A stretch of DNA of 64,000 nt, from assembly GCF_002735705.1 (NCBI RefSeq), contig NZ_PDZL01000004.1, forward strand, positions 394,011-458,010. Reading direction: 5' to 3'. This DNA is from Janthinobacterium sp. BJB426. GTDB lineage: Bacteria; Pseudomonadota; Gammaproteobacteria; Burkholderiales; Burkholderiaceae_D. The notes beneath the pieces were generated by a model. The model had not been told where the DNA came from, searched no databases, and saw only the letters and a program-made list of their open reading frames with translations. A program made the translations under genes and the position numbers. Position 1 is the first letter of the stretch; every line of letters begins with the position of its first letter. This document shows, in pieces, positions 26,588-35,326 of this stretch.

Positions 26588-26775
26588 GTATAAGCTGTTT
26601 CCAGGAATGGCGTGTTGCCGTGCCAAAATTTTTTAAGAAGCGTAAAATACCACGTATGCAGTAACCGCTGAGTTAATAGACAACTTGCGATGCGGAATAT
26701 AAATCTCGCTAAAGCGTCGCAGGCAAAATCCTCTTTACTGCGACAGAACATTCACATAGTAAACAGGAGCTTGCA
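26588..26775. promoter_or_regulatory. Divergent lpxL/metK promoter region
   Basis: 188 bases. A candidate metK promoter is TAGACA (26676-26681), a 15-base spacer and TATAAA (26697-26702), with a five-of-six -35 and a short spacer. An AGGAG site precedes metK. No SAM riboswitch fold was recognised. A poly-T/A patch (AAAATTTTTTAAG) lies near 26625. Confidence 0.35.
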
Positions 26776-27942
26776 ATGTCAAACGACTATCTCTTCACTT
26801 CCGAATCCGTTTCGGAAGGCCATCCCGACAAGGTTGCCGATCAAATTTCCGACGCCATCCTTGACGCCATCCTGACCCAGGATCCAGCCGCCCGCGTGGC
26901 TGCTGAAACCCTGTGCAACACCGGTCTGGTGGTGCTGGCTGGCGAGATTACCACGCACGCCAATGTGGATTATATTCAAGTTGCGCGCGAAACCATCAAA
27001 CGCATCGGCTACGACAACACGGAATACGGCATCGACTACAAGGGGTGCGCCGTGCTGGTGGCCTACGACAAGCAGTCGCCGGACATCGCGCAAGGCGTCG
27101 ATGAAGGTGCGGGGATTGACCTGGATCAAGGCGCTGGCGATCAGGGCCTGATGTTCGGCTATGCCTGCGATGAAACGGCCGAGCTGATGCCCGCCGCCAT
27201 CCACTACGCGCACCGCCTGGTCGAGCGCCAGTCGCAGCTGCGCAAGGATGGCCGTCTGCCATGGCTGCGTCCGGACGCGAAATCGCAAGTGACCCTGCGC
27301 TACGTCGATGGCCGCCCCGTCGGCGTGCACACGGTCGTGCTGTCGACCCAGCATGCGCCGGAAATCTCGCACAAGCAGATCGAAGAAGCCGTCATCGAAG
27401 AAATCATCAAGCCGATCCTGCCGCGCGAATGGCTGACGGAGACCAAATTCCTCGTCAACCCGACGGGCCGTTTCGTCATCGGCGGCCCGCAAGGCGATTG
27501 CGGCTTGACCGGCCGCAAGATCATCGTCGACACCTACGGTGGCGCAGCGCCGCACGGCGGCGGCGCGTTCTCGGGCAAGGATCCTTCGAAAGTCGACCGT
27601 TCGGCAGCCTACGCGGCCCGTTACGTGGCGAAAAACATCGTCGCGGCCGGCCTGGCGCGCCAATGCCAGGTGCAGGTCAGCTACGCCATCGGCGTGGCCA
27701 AGCCGATCAACATCACCGTCTACACGGAAGGCACGGGCGTGATTCCCGACGCGGAAATCGCCAAGCTGGTGCTGGCGCACTTTGATTTGCGTCCAAAAGG
27801 CATCGTGCAAATGCTCGACCTGCTGCGCCCGATCTACCAGAAGAGCGCCGCCTACGGCCACTTCGGCCGCGAAGAGCCGGAATTCACGTGGGAACGCACG
27901 GACAAGGTCGCCCTGCTGCGCGACGCTGCCGGCCTGAAGTAA
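26776..27942 (+). CDS. metK: S-adenosylmethionine synthetase MetK
   Basis: 388 residues, the usual length. Signatures include the [19 protein letters not shown]/metal-binding stretch (about 15-30), the flexible-loop region, [12 protein letters not shown], and the glycine-rich [16 protein letters not shown] phosphate-binding motif (about 262-275). It makes SAM from methionine and ATP in the cytoplasm. It starts the methyl-cycle cluster with ahcY, metF and cyclo-ligase and ends in a strong terminator. Confidence 0.98.
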   Translation: MSNDYLFTSESVSEGHPDKVADQISDAILDAILTQDPAARVAAETLCNTGLVVLAGEITTHANVDYIQVARETIKRIGYDNTEYGIDYKGCAVLVAYDKQSPDIAQGVDEGAGIDLDQGAGDQGLMFGYACDETAELMPAAIHYAHRLVERQSQLRKDGRLPWLRPDAKSQVTLRYVDGRPVGVHTVVLSTQHAPEISHKQIEEAVIEEIIKPILPREWLTETKFLVNPTGRFVIGGPQGDCGLTGRKIIVDTYGGAAPHGGGAFSGKDPSKVDRSAAYAARYVAKNIVAAGLARQCQVQVSYAIGVAKPINITVYTEGTGVIPDAEIAKLVLAHFDLRPKGIVQMLDLLRPIYQKSAAYGHFGREEPEFTWERTDKVALLRDAAGLK

Positions 27943-27963
27943 TCTAGTCAGACTTGCAAGAAA

Positions 27964-27997
27964 AGCGCCCCGGCCTCTGGCCGCGGGCGCTTTTTTT
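27964..27997 (+). terminator. Rho-independent terminator of metK
   Basis: AGCGCCC (27964-27970) pairs with GGGCGCT (27985-27991), and inside it CGGCC pairs with GGCCG. Seven Ts follow. It cleanly separates metK from the riboswitch-controlled ahcY transcript. Confidence 0.9.
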
Positions 27998-28067
27998 ATG
28001 TGTTGTTACATGGCAATACATGGCGAACAAACTGGCGCGCCGGCCTTGCCAATGTTAAAATCCACAG

Positions 28068-28128
28068 TCCGAGGAGCGTTGCGACGAAGAAATTCGCCAG
28101 GCTCGGAATATCCTGCAACTGCGCTCAC
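28068..28128 (+). promoter_or_regulatory. S-adenosylhomocysteine (SAH) riboswitch, ahcY leader
   Basis: The sequence matches the conserved SAH riboswitch core. CCGAG (28069-28073) pairs with CTCGG (28102-28106). The adjoining GAGCGTTGC (28074-28082) can pair with GCAA...GCGCTC (28115-28126) across the loop, and the invariant GCCAGGCTCGG and GCGCTCAC segments are present. The family turns ahcY on when SAH accumulates. Downstream, CCTTT (28132-28136) can pair with AAAGG (28145-28149) of the Shine-Dalgarno, a plausible translational switch. The match to the motif is by eye but covers nearly every conserved block and sits where the family is known to occur. Confidence 0.92.
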
Positions 28129-28157
28129 GTACCTTTTTCAACTGAAAGGAGGGCGTG

Positions 28158-29582
28158 ATGAACGCCGTACTCAAATCGCAACACGACTACACCATCGCCG
28201 ATATCACTCTGGCTGCATGGGGCGACAAAGAAATCAAGATTGCTGAAACGGAAATGCCTGGCCTGATGGCCATCCGCGAAGAATTCGCGGCAGCGCAGCC
28301 TTTGAAAGGCGCGCGCATCACCGGTTCCATCCACATGACCATCCAGACCGCCGTGCTGATCCAGACCCTGGAAGCACTGGGCGCGCAAGTGCGTTGGGCA
28401 TCGTGCAACATTTACTCCACGCAAGATCACGCTGCCGCCGCCATCGCCGCCGCCGGCACGCCTGTGTTCGCCATCAAGGGCGAGTCGCTGGATGACTACT
28501 GGGAATACACGCACCGCATCTTCGAATGGCCGAACATGGACGGCAAGGCGGTCTACTCGAACATGATCCTCGACGATGGCGGCGACGCTACCCTGCTGCT
28601 GCACCTGGGCGTGCGCGCGGAAACCGACCTGTCGGTGCTGGCGAATCCGGGTTCGGAAGAAGAAATCTGCATGTTCAACTCGATCAAGCGTCATCTGCTG
28701 GCCGACCCGACCTGGTACTCGAAGCGTCTGCCGGAAATCCTCGGCGTGACGGAAGAAACCACCACCGGCGTGCACCGTTTGTACCAGATGCACAAGGAAG
28801 GCAAGCTGGCTTTCCCTGCGATCAACGTCAACGATTCCGTCACGAAATCGAAGTTCGACAACCTGTATGGCTGCCGCGAGTCCTTGGTCGACGGCATCAA
28901 GCGCGCCACCGACGTGATGATCGCCGGTAAAGTGGCCGTTATCGCCGGTTACGGTGACGTCGGCAAGGGTTCGGCCCAAGCCATGCGCGCCCTGTCGGCG
29001 CAAGTGTGGGTAACGGAAGTCGATCCGATCTGCGCACTGCAGGCGGCGATGGAAGGCTACCGCGTCGTGACCATGGATTACGCCTGCGAACACGGCGACA
29101 TCTTTGTCACCTGCACCGGCAACTATCACATCCTCACGCACGATCACCTGACGCGCATGAAAGACCAGGCCATCGTCTGCAACATTGGTCACTTCGACAA
29201 TGAAATCGACGTTGCTTCGTTGAAACAATACGAGTGGGAAAACATCAAGCCGCAAGTCGACCACATCATCTTCCCGTCGGGCCGCCGCATCATCCTGCTG
29301 GCCGAAGGTCGCCTGGTCAACCTCGGTTGCGGCACGGGCCACCCGTCGTACGTGATGAGCTCGTCGTTCGCCAACCAGACGATCGCGCAGATCGAGCTGT
29401 ACGCGAACACGGCCAACTACCCGGTCGGCGTGTACACCCTGCCAAAACACCTGGACGAAAAAGTCGCCCGCCTGCAACTCAAAAAGTTGAATGCGCAGCT
29501 GACGGAACTGACGCAAGAGCAAGCCGACTACATCGGCGTGCGTCAAGAAGGCCCCTACAAGCCTGAACACTACCGCTATTAA
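28158..29582 (+). CDS. ahcY: Adenosylhomocysteinase AhcY
   Basis: 474 residues from ATG 28158, seven bases after a strong AAAGGAGG; the GTG immediately before it (28155) is an alternative. The enzyme hydrolyses SAH to adenosine and homocysteine using bound NAD+. The NAD fold AGYGDVGKG, the active-site [14 protein letters not shown] opening, [16 protein letters not shown], and the C-terminal [11 protein letters not shown]-contacting tail are all present. Regulation by the leader riboswitch is expected. It is followed by a holin-like gene and metF. Confidence 0.98.
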   Translation: MNAVLKSQHDYTIADITLAAWGDKEIKIAETEMPGLMAIREEFAAAQPLKGARITGSIHMTIQTAVLIQTLEALGAQVRWASCNIYSTQDHAAAAIAAAGTPVFAIKGESLDDYWEYTHRIFEWPNMDGKAVYSNMILDDGGDATLLLHLGVRAETDLSVLANPGSEEEICMFNSIKRHLLADPTWYSKRLPEILGVTEETTTGVHRLYQMHKEGKLAFPAINVNDSVTKSKFDNLYGCRESLVDGIKRATDVMIAGKVAVIAGYGDVGKGSAQAMRALSAQVWVTEVDPICALQAAMEGYRVVTMDYACEHGDIFVTCTGNYHILTHDHLTRMKDQAIVCNIGHFDNEIDVASLKQYEWENIKPQVDHIIFPSGRRIILLAEGRLVNLGCGTGHPSYVMSSSFANQTIAQIELYANTANYPVGVYTLPKHLDEKVARLQLKKLNAQLTELTQEQADYIGVRQEGPYKPEHYRY

Positions 29583-29615
29583 TCGGTAGCTCTGGGCTGT
29601 AACTCACCCTCTGAG

Positions 29616-29648
29616 GGCCGGCGCCTGCCGCCGGCCTGACCCTATTTT
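29616..29648 (+). terminator. GC-rich hairpin between ahcY and the holin-like gene
   Basis: GGCCGGCG (29616-29623) pairs perfectly with CGCCGGCC (29629-29636) over a five-base loop; after a four-base gap comes CTATTTTT. It may be a partial terminator that lowers read-through from ahcY into the downstream genes. Confidence 0.55.
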
Positions 29649-29663
29649 TGACAGGCTAGAGAA

Positions 29664-30020
29664 ATGCGCTTGCTACTGATTTGGTTTATCAATGCGGCAG
29701 CCCTGTTTGCCGTCCCCTACCTGATGCACTCGGTGACGATGAGCAGCGGCTGGACGGCGCTGCTGGCCGCTGCCGTGCTGGGGCTGGTCAATGCGTTGAT
29801 CCGTCCCTTGCTGATCCTGCTGACCCTGCCCGTGACGTTCTTGTCGCTGGGCTTGTTCATCTTGATCATCAACGGCTTCATGTTCTGGCTGGTGGCGCAG
29901 ATGATCGATGGTTTCCATGTCGCCAGTTTCTGGTCTGCCGTGGGCGGTGCCATTTTGTACAGCATCATTTCCTGGGCCCTGTCGACCTTACTTTTGAGTA
30001 ACGACGATGGAAAAGCATAA
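29664..30020 (+). CDS. YvlD / phage-holin-4-like integral membrane protein
   Basis: 118 residues with four predicted transmembrane helices (about 4-22, 28-48, 52-76, 86-108) and the family's NALIRPLLILLTLPVTFLSL and LGLFILIINGFMFWLVA motifs. Despite the family name it is a chromosomal membrane protein, not a phage gene; the function is unknown. In related bacteria it lies between ahcY and metF, as here. The end overlaps metF by 14 bases. Confidence 0.88.
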   Translation: MRLLLIWFINAAALFAVPYLMHSVTMSSGWTALLAAAVLGLVNALIRPLLILLTLPVTFLSLGLFILIINGFMFWLVAQMIDGFHVASFWSAVGGAILYSIISWALSTLLLSNDDGKA

Positions 30021-30837
30021 TTTCAGTATTGAGTTTTTCCCGCCGAAAACCCCGGAAGGGGCGGAAAAGCTGCGTGCCACGCGTGTCAAATTGTCTGAGT
30101 TGCATCCGAAGTATTTCTCGGTGACCTTTGGCGCCGGCGGCACCACGCAGCAGGGCACGCTCGACACCGTGCGCGAGATCCTGGCGGCCGGCGAACAGGC
30201 CGCGCCGCACTTGTCTTGCGTGGGCGGCTCGCGCGAATCGATCCGCGCCGTGCTGGCTGATTTCAAGGCGGCCGGCGTGAAGCGTATCGTGGCCTTGCGG
30301 GGTGACTTGCCCAGCGGCTATGGCGCCTCGGGCGAGTTCCGCTACGCCAACGAGCTTGTGGAATTCATCCGCGCCGAGACGGGCGACCATTTTCATATCG
30401 AAGTGGCCGCCTATCCGGAAGTGCATCCGCAAGCCCGTTCGCCGCAGGATGACTTGAACGCGTTCGCGCGCAAGGTGCAGGCCGGTGCCGACGCGGCCAT
30501 CACCCAGTATTTCTACAATGCCGACGCGTATTTCCAGTTTGTCGAGCAGACGCAGAAGATGGGCATCAACGTGCCGATCGTGGCCGGCATCATGCCGATC
30601 ACGAATTACACGCAGCTGATGCGCTTTTCGGACATGTGCGGTGCGGAAATTCCTCGCTGGGTGCGTCTGAAGCTGGCCAGCTTCGGCGACGACAGCGCGT
30701 CGATCAAGGCTTTCGGCCTGGACGTGGTGACGGGCTTGTGCGAACGTCTGCTGGAAGGCGGCGCGCCAGGCTTGCATTTCTATAGCATGAACCAGGCGGC
30801 GCCCACGACCGCACTGTGGCAGCGCCTGGTGAAATAA
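30007..30837 (+). CDS. metF: 5,10-methylenetetrahydrofolate reductase MetF
   Basis: 276 residues forming a TIM-barrel flavoenzyme. FSIEFFPPKT (residues 6-15) holds the catalytic Glu, SVTFGAGG and the folate/FAD-binding ALRGDLP follow, and ITQYFYNAD is present. It reduces methylene-THF to methyl-THF, the methyl donor for homocysteine methylation, closing the cycle with the neighbouring metK and ahcY. No separate ribosome-binding site is evident. It overlaps the holin-like gene, so translation is probably coupled. Confidence 0.97.
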   Translation: MEKHNFSIEFFPPKTPEGAEKLRATRVKLSELHPKYFSVTFGAGGTTQQGTLDTVREILAAGEQAAPHLSCVGGSRESIRAVLADFKAAGVKRIVALRGDLPSGYGASGEFRYANELVEFIRAETGDHFHIEVAAYPEVHPQARSPQDDLNAFARKVQAGADAAITQYFYNADAYFQFVEQTQKMGINVPIVAGIMPITNYTQLMRFSDMCGAEIPRWVRLKLASFGDDSASIKAFGLDVVTGLCERLLEGGAPGLHFYSMNQAAPTTALWQRLVK

Positions 30838-30851
30838 ACCGTCCTGACGCG

Positions 30852-31451
30852 TTAAAAAAGATCGCCCTCGGTCACGATGTGATCGAGGGCGATGTCGTAT
30901 TCGCCGTTGGGAAAGCTGGCAGACAGGCAGGCATAGGCGATGCCGAGGGTGCGCGGACGGGGCGTGGCCGCCAGGGTGCGGTCATAGTAGCCGCCGCCAT
31001 AGCCGAGGCGAAAGCGTTCTTGGTTAAAACCCAGGCAGGGCACCAGCAGGGTGGCGGGCGCCGCACGCAGGCGCAACTGGGCCGGCACGGCCACGCCCAT
31101 GCCATCCTTCACCATGGCTTCACCGGGCGTCCAATTGCTGAATGCCAGCGGCGCATGCTTTTCAAGCACCACCGGCAAGCTTAATTGCACGCCGCGCGCG
31201 GCCAATTGCGCATAGGCGCCGTGCAAGTCCGGCTCGCCGTGCAGGGGCCAGTACACGCCCAGTTCCTCGACATTTTCCTGCGCGCACCAGTCCAGCAGGC
31301 GCTGCGCGATGGCCGCATCCCATTGCGCGCGCGTGGCGTCGGGCAGGGCGCGCCGGGCCGTCAGCAAGGCTTTGCGCAAGCCGGCTTTTTCCTGTGGCGC
31401 AATGGGTGGCCGTGCAGCCGGATCGCATGTTATTCTAGGGTCGCTATTCAT
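30852..31451 (-). CDS. 5-formyltetrahydrofolate cyclo-ligase
   Basis: 199 residues. The family features are a basic N-terminal KAGLRKALLTARRAL ATP-binding helix, VYWPLHGEPDL, and the signature LGYGGGYYDRTL near residue 150. It converts 5-formyl-THF to methenyl-THF (YgfA/MTHFS). It is convergent with metF and fits the C1 theme of the cluster. It is divergent from slt with only 32 bases between start codons; a downstream in-frame start for this gene cannot be excluded. Confidence 0.95.
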   Translation of the reverse strand: MNSDPRITCDPAARPPIAPQEKAGLRKALLTARRALPDATRAQWDAAIAQRLLDWCAQENVEELGVYWPLHGEPDLHGAYAQLAARGVQLSLPVVLEKHAPLAFSNWTPGEAMVKDGMGVAVPAQLRLRAAPATLLVPCLGFNQERFRLGYGGGYYDRTLAATPRPRTLGIAYACLSASFPNGEYDIALDHIVTEGDLF

Positions 31452-31483
31452 ATCACCATCAAGTTAAGATTGAGAGTCGTACA

Positions 31484-33472
31484 TTGATTTCCCCACTGAA
31501 ATGGATTGCCGGCACGATGCTGTGTGTTGCATCGGCCTTGTCTCCCCTGGCCGCCCTGGCCCAGGTATCGACCACCGCAACGCCTGCCGCGCCCGACACG
31601 CGCAGCGAGGACGATGCCTTCCTGCTGCTGCGCGACGCCGCGCGCAAGGATGACGTCGAAAAAGCCGACTTTTATGCGGGGCGCCTGACGAATTACCAGA
31701 TTCCATCGTATGTTGACTATTATCGGCTGAAACCGCGCATCAAACTGCTGACCGAGGCGCAATTTCGCGATTACCTGAACCGCTACAAGGGCAGTGCCAT
31801 CGCCGACCGTTTCCGCAACGACTGGCTGCTGGAACTGGGTCGCAAGCGCGACTGGGTCGTGTTCGATGAGCAATACCCGCAATTCGCCCTCGATGACGAC
31901 ACCCAGCTCAAGTGCTATGCGCTGATGTCGCGCGCGGCCAAGGGCCAGAACGTGGCGTCCGAGGCGCGCAACCTGCTCGTCTCGCCGCCTGGTTATGGCG
32001 AAGCGTGTGGCAGCCTGATCGCGGCATTGGCGCAAAATGGCCAGTTCGACACGAACGACCTGTGGGCGCAGATCCGCCTGGCGGGCCAGACGAATGCCAC
32101 GGGCCCGGCGCGCCGCATCGCGCTGCTGCTGGGCGCGTCCGACGCGAAGATGGCGCAAGCCATCGATTTGCCCGCGCTGGTGCTGGCCAAGGGGGCGGGT
32201 CTAAGTCGCGCCGACCACGAGATGTACCTGGTGGCCGTCGGCCGCATGGCAAAAAGCACCTTGAAACTGGGCGTGGTGGCCTTGCAAAAGGCCAGTGCGC
32301 AACTGACGGCGCAGGAACAGGCCATCGGCTGGGCCAGCCTGGCCCTGCAAGCGTCGTACTCGCTTGCCCCGGAAGCATTTGAATATTGGCAAAAAACCAA
32401 TGGCGCACCGTTGACCCAGGAGCAGATGCAGTGGAAGGCGCGTATTGCCTTGCGCGAAGGCAACTGGCCGCTGGTAAAGGCTGCCATCCAGGCCATGCCG
32501 GCCTCCCTGCGCGCCGACCCGACCTGGGTCTACTGGCTGGCGCGCGCGCAGCAGGCGGAAACGCCGGGTCGCCCGAACGCGCAGGCGGACGCCCTGTACC
32601 GCACGATCAGTGAACAATCGAATTTCTACGGCTTGCTGGCCAATGAAGAGCTGGGCAACCACCTGGTCTTGCCGCCGCCGGGCCAGCCGATCACGCCGGC
32701 GGAAATCGCCGCCATGGCCGCCAATCCGGGTTTGCAGCGCGCCTTGAAATTCTTCAACATGCGCTTGCGCTTCGAAGGCACGCGCGAGTGGAACTGGGAA
32801 TTGCGTTCGATGACGGACAGGCAACATCTGGCGGCTGCGGAATTTGCGCGCCAGAACAATGTGCTCGACCGCATGGTCAACACCTCGGACCGCACGCGCC
32901 TGGAAGTGGACTACACGCAGCGCTACCCGACGCCGCACGACGACGTCATGCACCCGGCCACGCAAACCCTGGGCCTGGACAAGGCGTGGGTGTATGGCTT
33001 GATCCGCCAGGAATCGCGCTTCATCATGGATGCGCAGTCGCACGTGGGCGCGTCCGGCCTGATGCAGGTGATGCCGTCGACGGCCCGTTACGTCGCCAAG
33101 AAGATCGGCCTCACCGATTTCGTTACGGAAACCTTGAGCGACGTGCGCACCAACGTGTTGCTGGGCACGAATTACCTGAACATGGTGCTTGGCGGTCTCG
33201 ACGGTTCGCAAGTGCTGGCCAGCGCCGCCTACAACGCGGGGCCGGGGCGCTTGCGCATCTGGCGCGCCACCATGACGCGTCCGCTGGAAGGCGCCGTCTT
33301 TGCCGAGATCATTCCGTACACGGAAACGCGCGGCTACGTGAAAAACGTGATGGCCAACGCCACCTATTATGCGGCCCTGTTCGAGAAGAGCCCGCAATCG
33401 CTGAAAGCCCGCCTGGGTACCGTGGGCCCGAAAAACAGCGCTGTTTCTGCCGATTTGCCATCATCCAACTAA
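31484..33472 (+). CDS. slt: Soluble lytic murein transglycosylase Slt
   Basis: 662 residues with a TTG start at 31484 (GAGAG eight bases upstream). Starting there gives a proper signal peptide with Lys6 and cleavage after AALA (about residue 26); the next ATG at 31517 would remove the basic n-region. A long alpha-superhelical U domain fills residues 40-480. The C-terminal SLT domain carries the catalytic Glu510 in GLIRQESRF, the GLMQVMPSTA motif and the AYNAGPGR motif. It cleaves peptidoglycan in the periplasm, releasing anhydromuropeptides. Confidence 0.95.
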   Translation: MISPLKWIAGTMLCVASALSPLAALAQVSTTATPAAPDTRSEDDAFLLLRDAARKDDVEKADFYAGRLTNYQIPSYVDYYRLKPRIKLLTEAQFRDYLNRYKGSAIADRFRNDWLLELGRKRDWVVFDEQYPQFALDDDTQLKCYALMSRAAKGQNVASEARNLLVSPPGYGEACGSLIAALAQNGQFDTNDLWAQIRLAGQTNATGPARRIALLLGASDAKMAQAIDLPALVLAKGAGLSRADHEMYLVAVGRMAKSTLKLGVVALQKASAQLTAQEQAIGWASLALQASYSLAPEAFEYWQKTNGAPLTQEQMQWKARIALREGNWPLVKAAIQAMPASLRADPTWVYWLARAQQAETPGRPNAQADALYRTISEQSNFYGLLANEELGNHLVLPPPGQPITPAEIAAMAANPGLQRALKFFNMRLRFEGTREWNWELRSMTDRQHLAAAEFARQNNVLDRMVNTSDRTRLEVDYTQRYPTPHDDVMHPATQTLGLDKAWVYGLIRQESRFIMDAQSHVGASGLMQVMPSTARYVAKKIGLTDFVTETLSDVRTNVLLGTNYLNMVLGGLDGSQVLASAAYNAGPGRLRIWRATMTRPLEGAVFAEIIPYTETRGYVKNVMANATYYAALFEKSPQSLKARLGTVGPKNSAVSADLPSSN

Positions 33473-33484
33473 AGCTCGCCGACC

Positions 33485-34201
33485 ATGCAAACGACCATCC
33501 TTGATCCCAGCCTGACGCAAACCCTGGCCGCCGCGCGCGAGCCGGGCCTGACCCTCATCATCGGCAACAAGAATTACTCGTCCTGGTCGATGCGCCCTTG
33601 GGTGGCCATGACAGCGTTCGGCATCCCGTTCCAGGAAGTGCGCGTGCTGCTCGACCAGAGCGACACGGCCACCAAAATTGCCGAATATTCGGCTTGCGGC
33701 CGGGTCCCCGTGCTGTTGGCGGGCGAGATCACGATCTGGGACAGCCTGGCCATCTGCGAATACCTTGCCGAGCAGTTTCCCGATAAACACATGTGGCCGC
33801 AAGACGTGGCCGCGCGCGCCATGGCGCGCTGTGTCTGCGCGGAAATGCACTCGGGTTTCACGGGCTTGCGCACGGATATGTCGATGAATATCAAGGCGAA
33901 GTTGCCGGGACGTGGCCGCACGGCCGCCGCGCAGGCGGACATCGGCCGCATCAGTGAAATCTGGGAAGAGTGTTTATCGCGCTTTGGCCACCACCAGTTC
34001 CTGTTTGGCGACTTTTCCATTGCCGATGCGTATTTCGCCCCCGTCGTCATGCGTTTCCGCACGTATGGCGTGAGCCTGGCGCCGGCCCTGAACGCGTATT
34101 GCGAGCGCGTGCAGGCGCACCCGGCCGTGGCCCGCTGGATCATGGAAGCGCTGGCGGAGACGGAAGTTGCTGCCAAGCACGATGCGGAACTGCCTGATTA
34201 A
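33485..34201 (+). CDS. Glutathione S-transferase family protein
   Basis: 238 residues. An N-terminal extension of about 20 residues precedes a thioredoxin-like domain (LIIGNKNYSSWSMRPW, with Ser as probable glutathione-activating residue; VPVLLAGEITIWDSLAI with the cis-Pro). An all-helical C-terminal GST domain with FSIADAYFAPV follows. The substrate cannot be read from sequence. It lies 12 bases after slt and 12 before cca, so it is probably co-transcribed. Confidence 0.92.
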   Translation: MQTTILDPSLTQTLAAAREPGLTLIIGNKNYSSWSMRPWVAMTAFGIPFQEVRVLLDQSDTATKIAEYSACGRVPVLLAGEITIWDSLAICEYLAEQFPDKHMWPQDVAARAMARCVCAEMHSGFTGLRTDMSMNIKAKLPGRGRTAAAQADIGRISEIWEECLSRFGHHQFLFGDFSIADAYFAPVVMRFRTYGVSLAPALNAYCERVQAHPAVARWIMEALAETEVAAKHDAELPD

Positions 34202-34213
34202 GAAAAGAGTGTT

Positions 34214-35326
34214 ATGAAGATATACACGGTCGGTGGCGCGGTGCGCGACCAACTGCTGGGCTTGCCCGTGAAAGACCACGACCACGTTGTCGTCGGCGCC
34301 ACGCCGGAAGACATGCTGCGCCGGGGCTTCCGGCCCGTCGGCAAGGATTTCCCCGTGTTTTTGCACCCGAAGACGCAGGAAGAATACGCGCTGGCCCGCA
34401 CGGAACGCAAGACGGCGCCCGGCTACCGGGGCTTCGTCTTCCACACGGCGCCCGACGTCACCCTGGAAGACGACCTGGTGCGGCGCGATCTCACCATCAA
34501 CGCCATCGCGCAAGCCGAGGACGGTAGCCTGACCGACCCGTTCGGCGGTATTCAGGATATCGAGAACAAAATCTTCCGCCACGTTTCCGATGCGTTCGGT
34601 GAAGACCCCGTGCGCATCTTGCGCCTGGCCCGCTTTGCCGCCCGTTTTCATACTTTCACTGTGGCACCGGCCACCATGGAACTGATGCGCCGGATGGTGC
34701 AGGACGGCGAAGTCGACGCCCTGGTGGCCGAGCGCGTGTGGCAGGAAGTGGCAAAAGGATTGATGGAAGCGCGGCCGTCGCGCATGCTGACGGTGCTGCA
34801 CGAATGCGGCGCGCTGGCGCGCATCATGGGCGAAATCAGCATCAGCGAACGCTTGCTGCAAGTGATCGACCATGCCGCCGTGCAAGGTCATGACTTGCCC
34901 GTGCGCTTTGCCGTCTTGATGCTGCATATGAGCAAGGATGCCATCGAACAGCTGAGCGAGCGCCTGCGCGTGCCCAACGAGTGCCGCGAACTGGCCATCA
35001 TGGCGGCGCGCGAGTTGCATAATATCAACGGCGCGCTGGCGCTGAGCGCCGAAGAACTGGTGAGCTTGTGCGAGCGCTGCGACGGCTTGCGCAAGCCGCA
35101 GCGTTTCGTGCAGATGCTGGACGCCATCGCCTGCGATGTGCATGCACAGGATCCTGTATTTCCACAGTCCGCGTGGCTGCAAGCCATGCTGGCGGCCGTG
35201 CGCGGTGTCGATGCGGGAGCACTGGCACAAGCTTGCGCACAGGAACCGAAACGCATTCCGGCCGTCATCCATGCGGCGCGCGTGGAGGCCGTCACGAACG
35301 TGATCAGCCGTACGGAACTCCCATGA
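34214..35326 (+). CDS. cca: CCA tRNA nucleotidyltransferase without an intact HD domain
   Basis: 370 residues. The class II nucleotidyltransferase head is complete: VGGAVRDQLLG (about 6-16), catalytic Asp21 and Asp23 (KDHDHVVVG), RRDLTINAI, and the RILRLARFAARF helix. It adds or repairs the 3'-CCA of tRNAs. Compared with E. coli Cca (412 residues), the region after HECGALARIMGEI is shortened and the His/HD residues of the C-terminal phosphohydrolase domain are missing, while the RLRVPNECREL and RKPQRF blocks remain. Nucleotidyltransferase activity should be unaffected. The stop overlaps the GNAT gene (ATGA). Confidence 0.95.
   Translation: MKIYTVGGAVRDQLLGLPVKDHDHVVVGATPEDMLRRGFRPVGKDFPVFLHPKTQEEYALARTERKTAPGYRGFVFHTAPDVTLEDDLVRRDLTINAIAQAEDGSLTDPFGGIQDIENKIFRHVSDAFGEDPVRILRLARFAARFHTFTVAPATMELMRRMVQDGEVDALVAERVWQEVAKGLMEARPSRMLTVLHECGALARIMGEISISERLLQVIDHAAVQGHDLPVRFAVLMLHMSKDAIEQLSERLRVPNECRELAIMAARELHNINGALALSAEELVSLCERCDGLRKPQRFVQMLDAIACDVHAQDPVFPQSAWLQAMLAAVRGVDAGALAQACAQEPKRIPAVIHAARVEAVTNVISRTELP

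Noticed and set aside
26588..26775. SAM riboswitch in front of metK
   Set aside because: No SAM-I, SAM-II or SAM-IV core could be recognised; only a weak promoter candidate is present.
29664..30020. Prophage remnant suggested by the holin-like gene
   Set aside because: No other phage genes are near; the family is a chromosomal YvlD-type membrane protein and the site is conserved between ahcY and metF.
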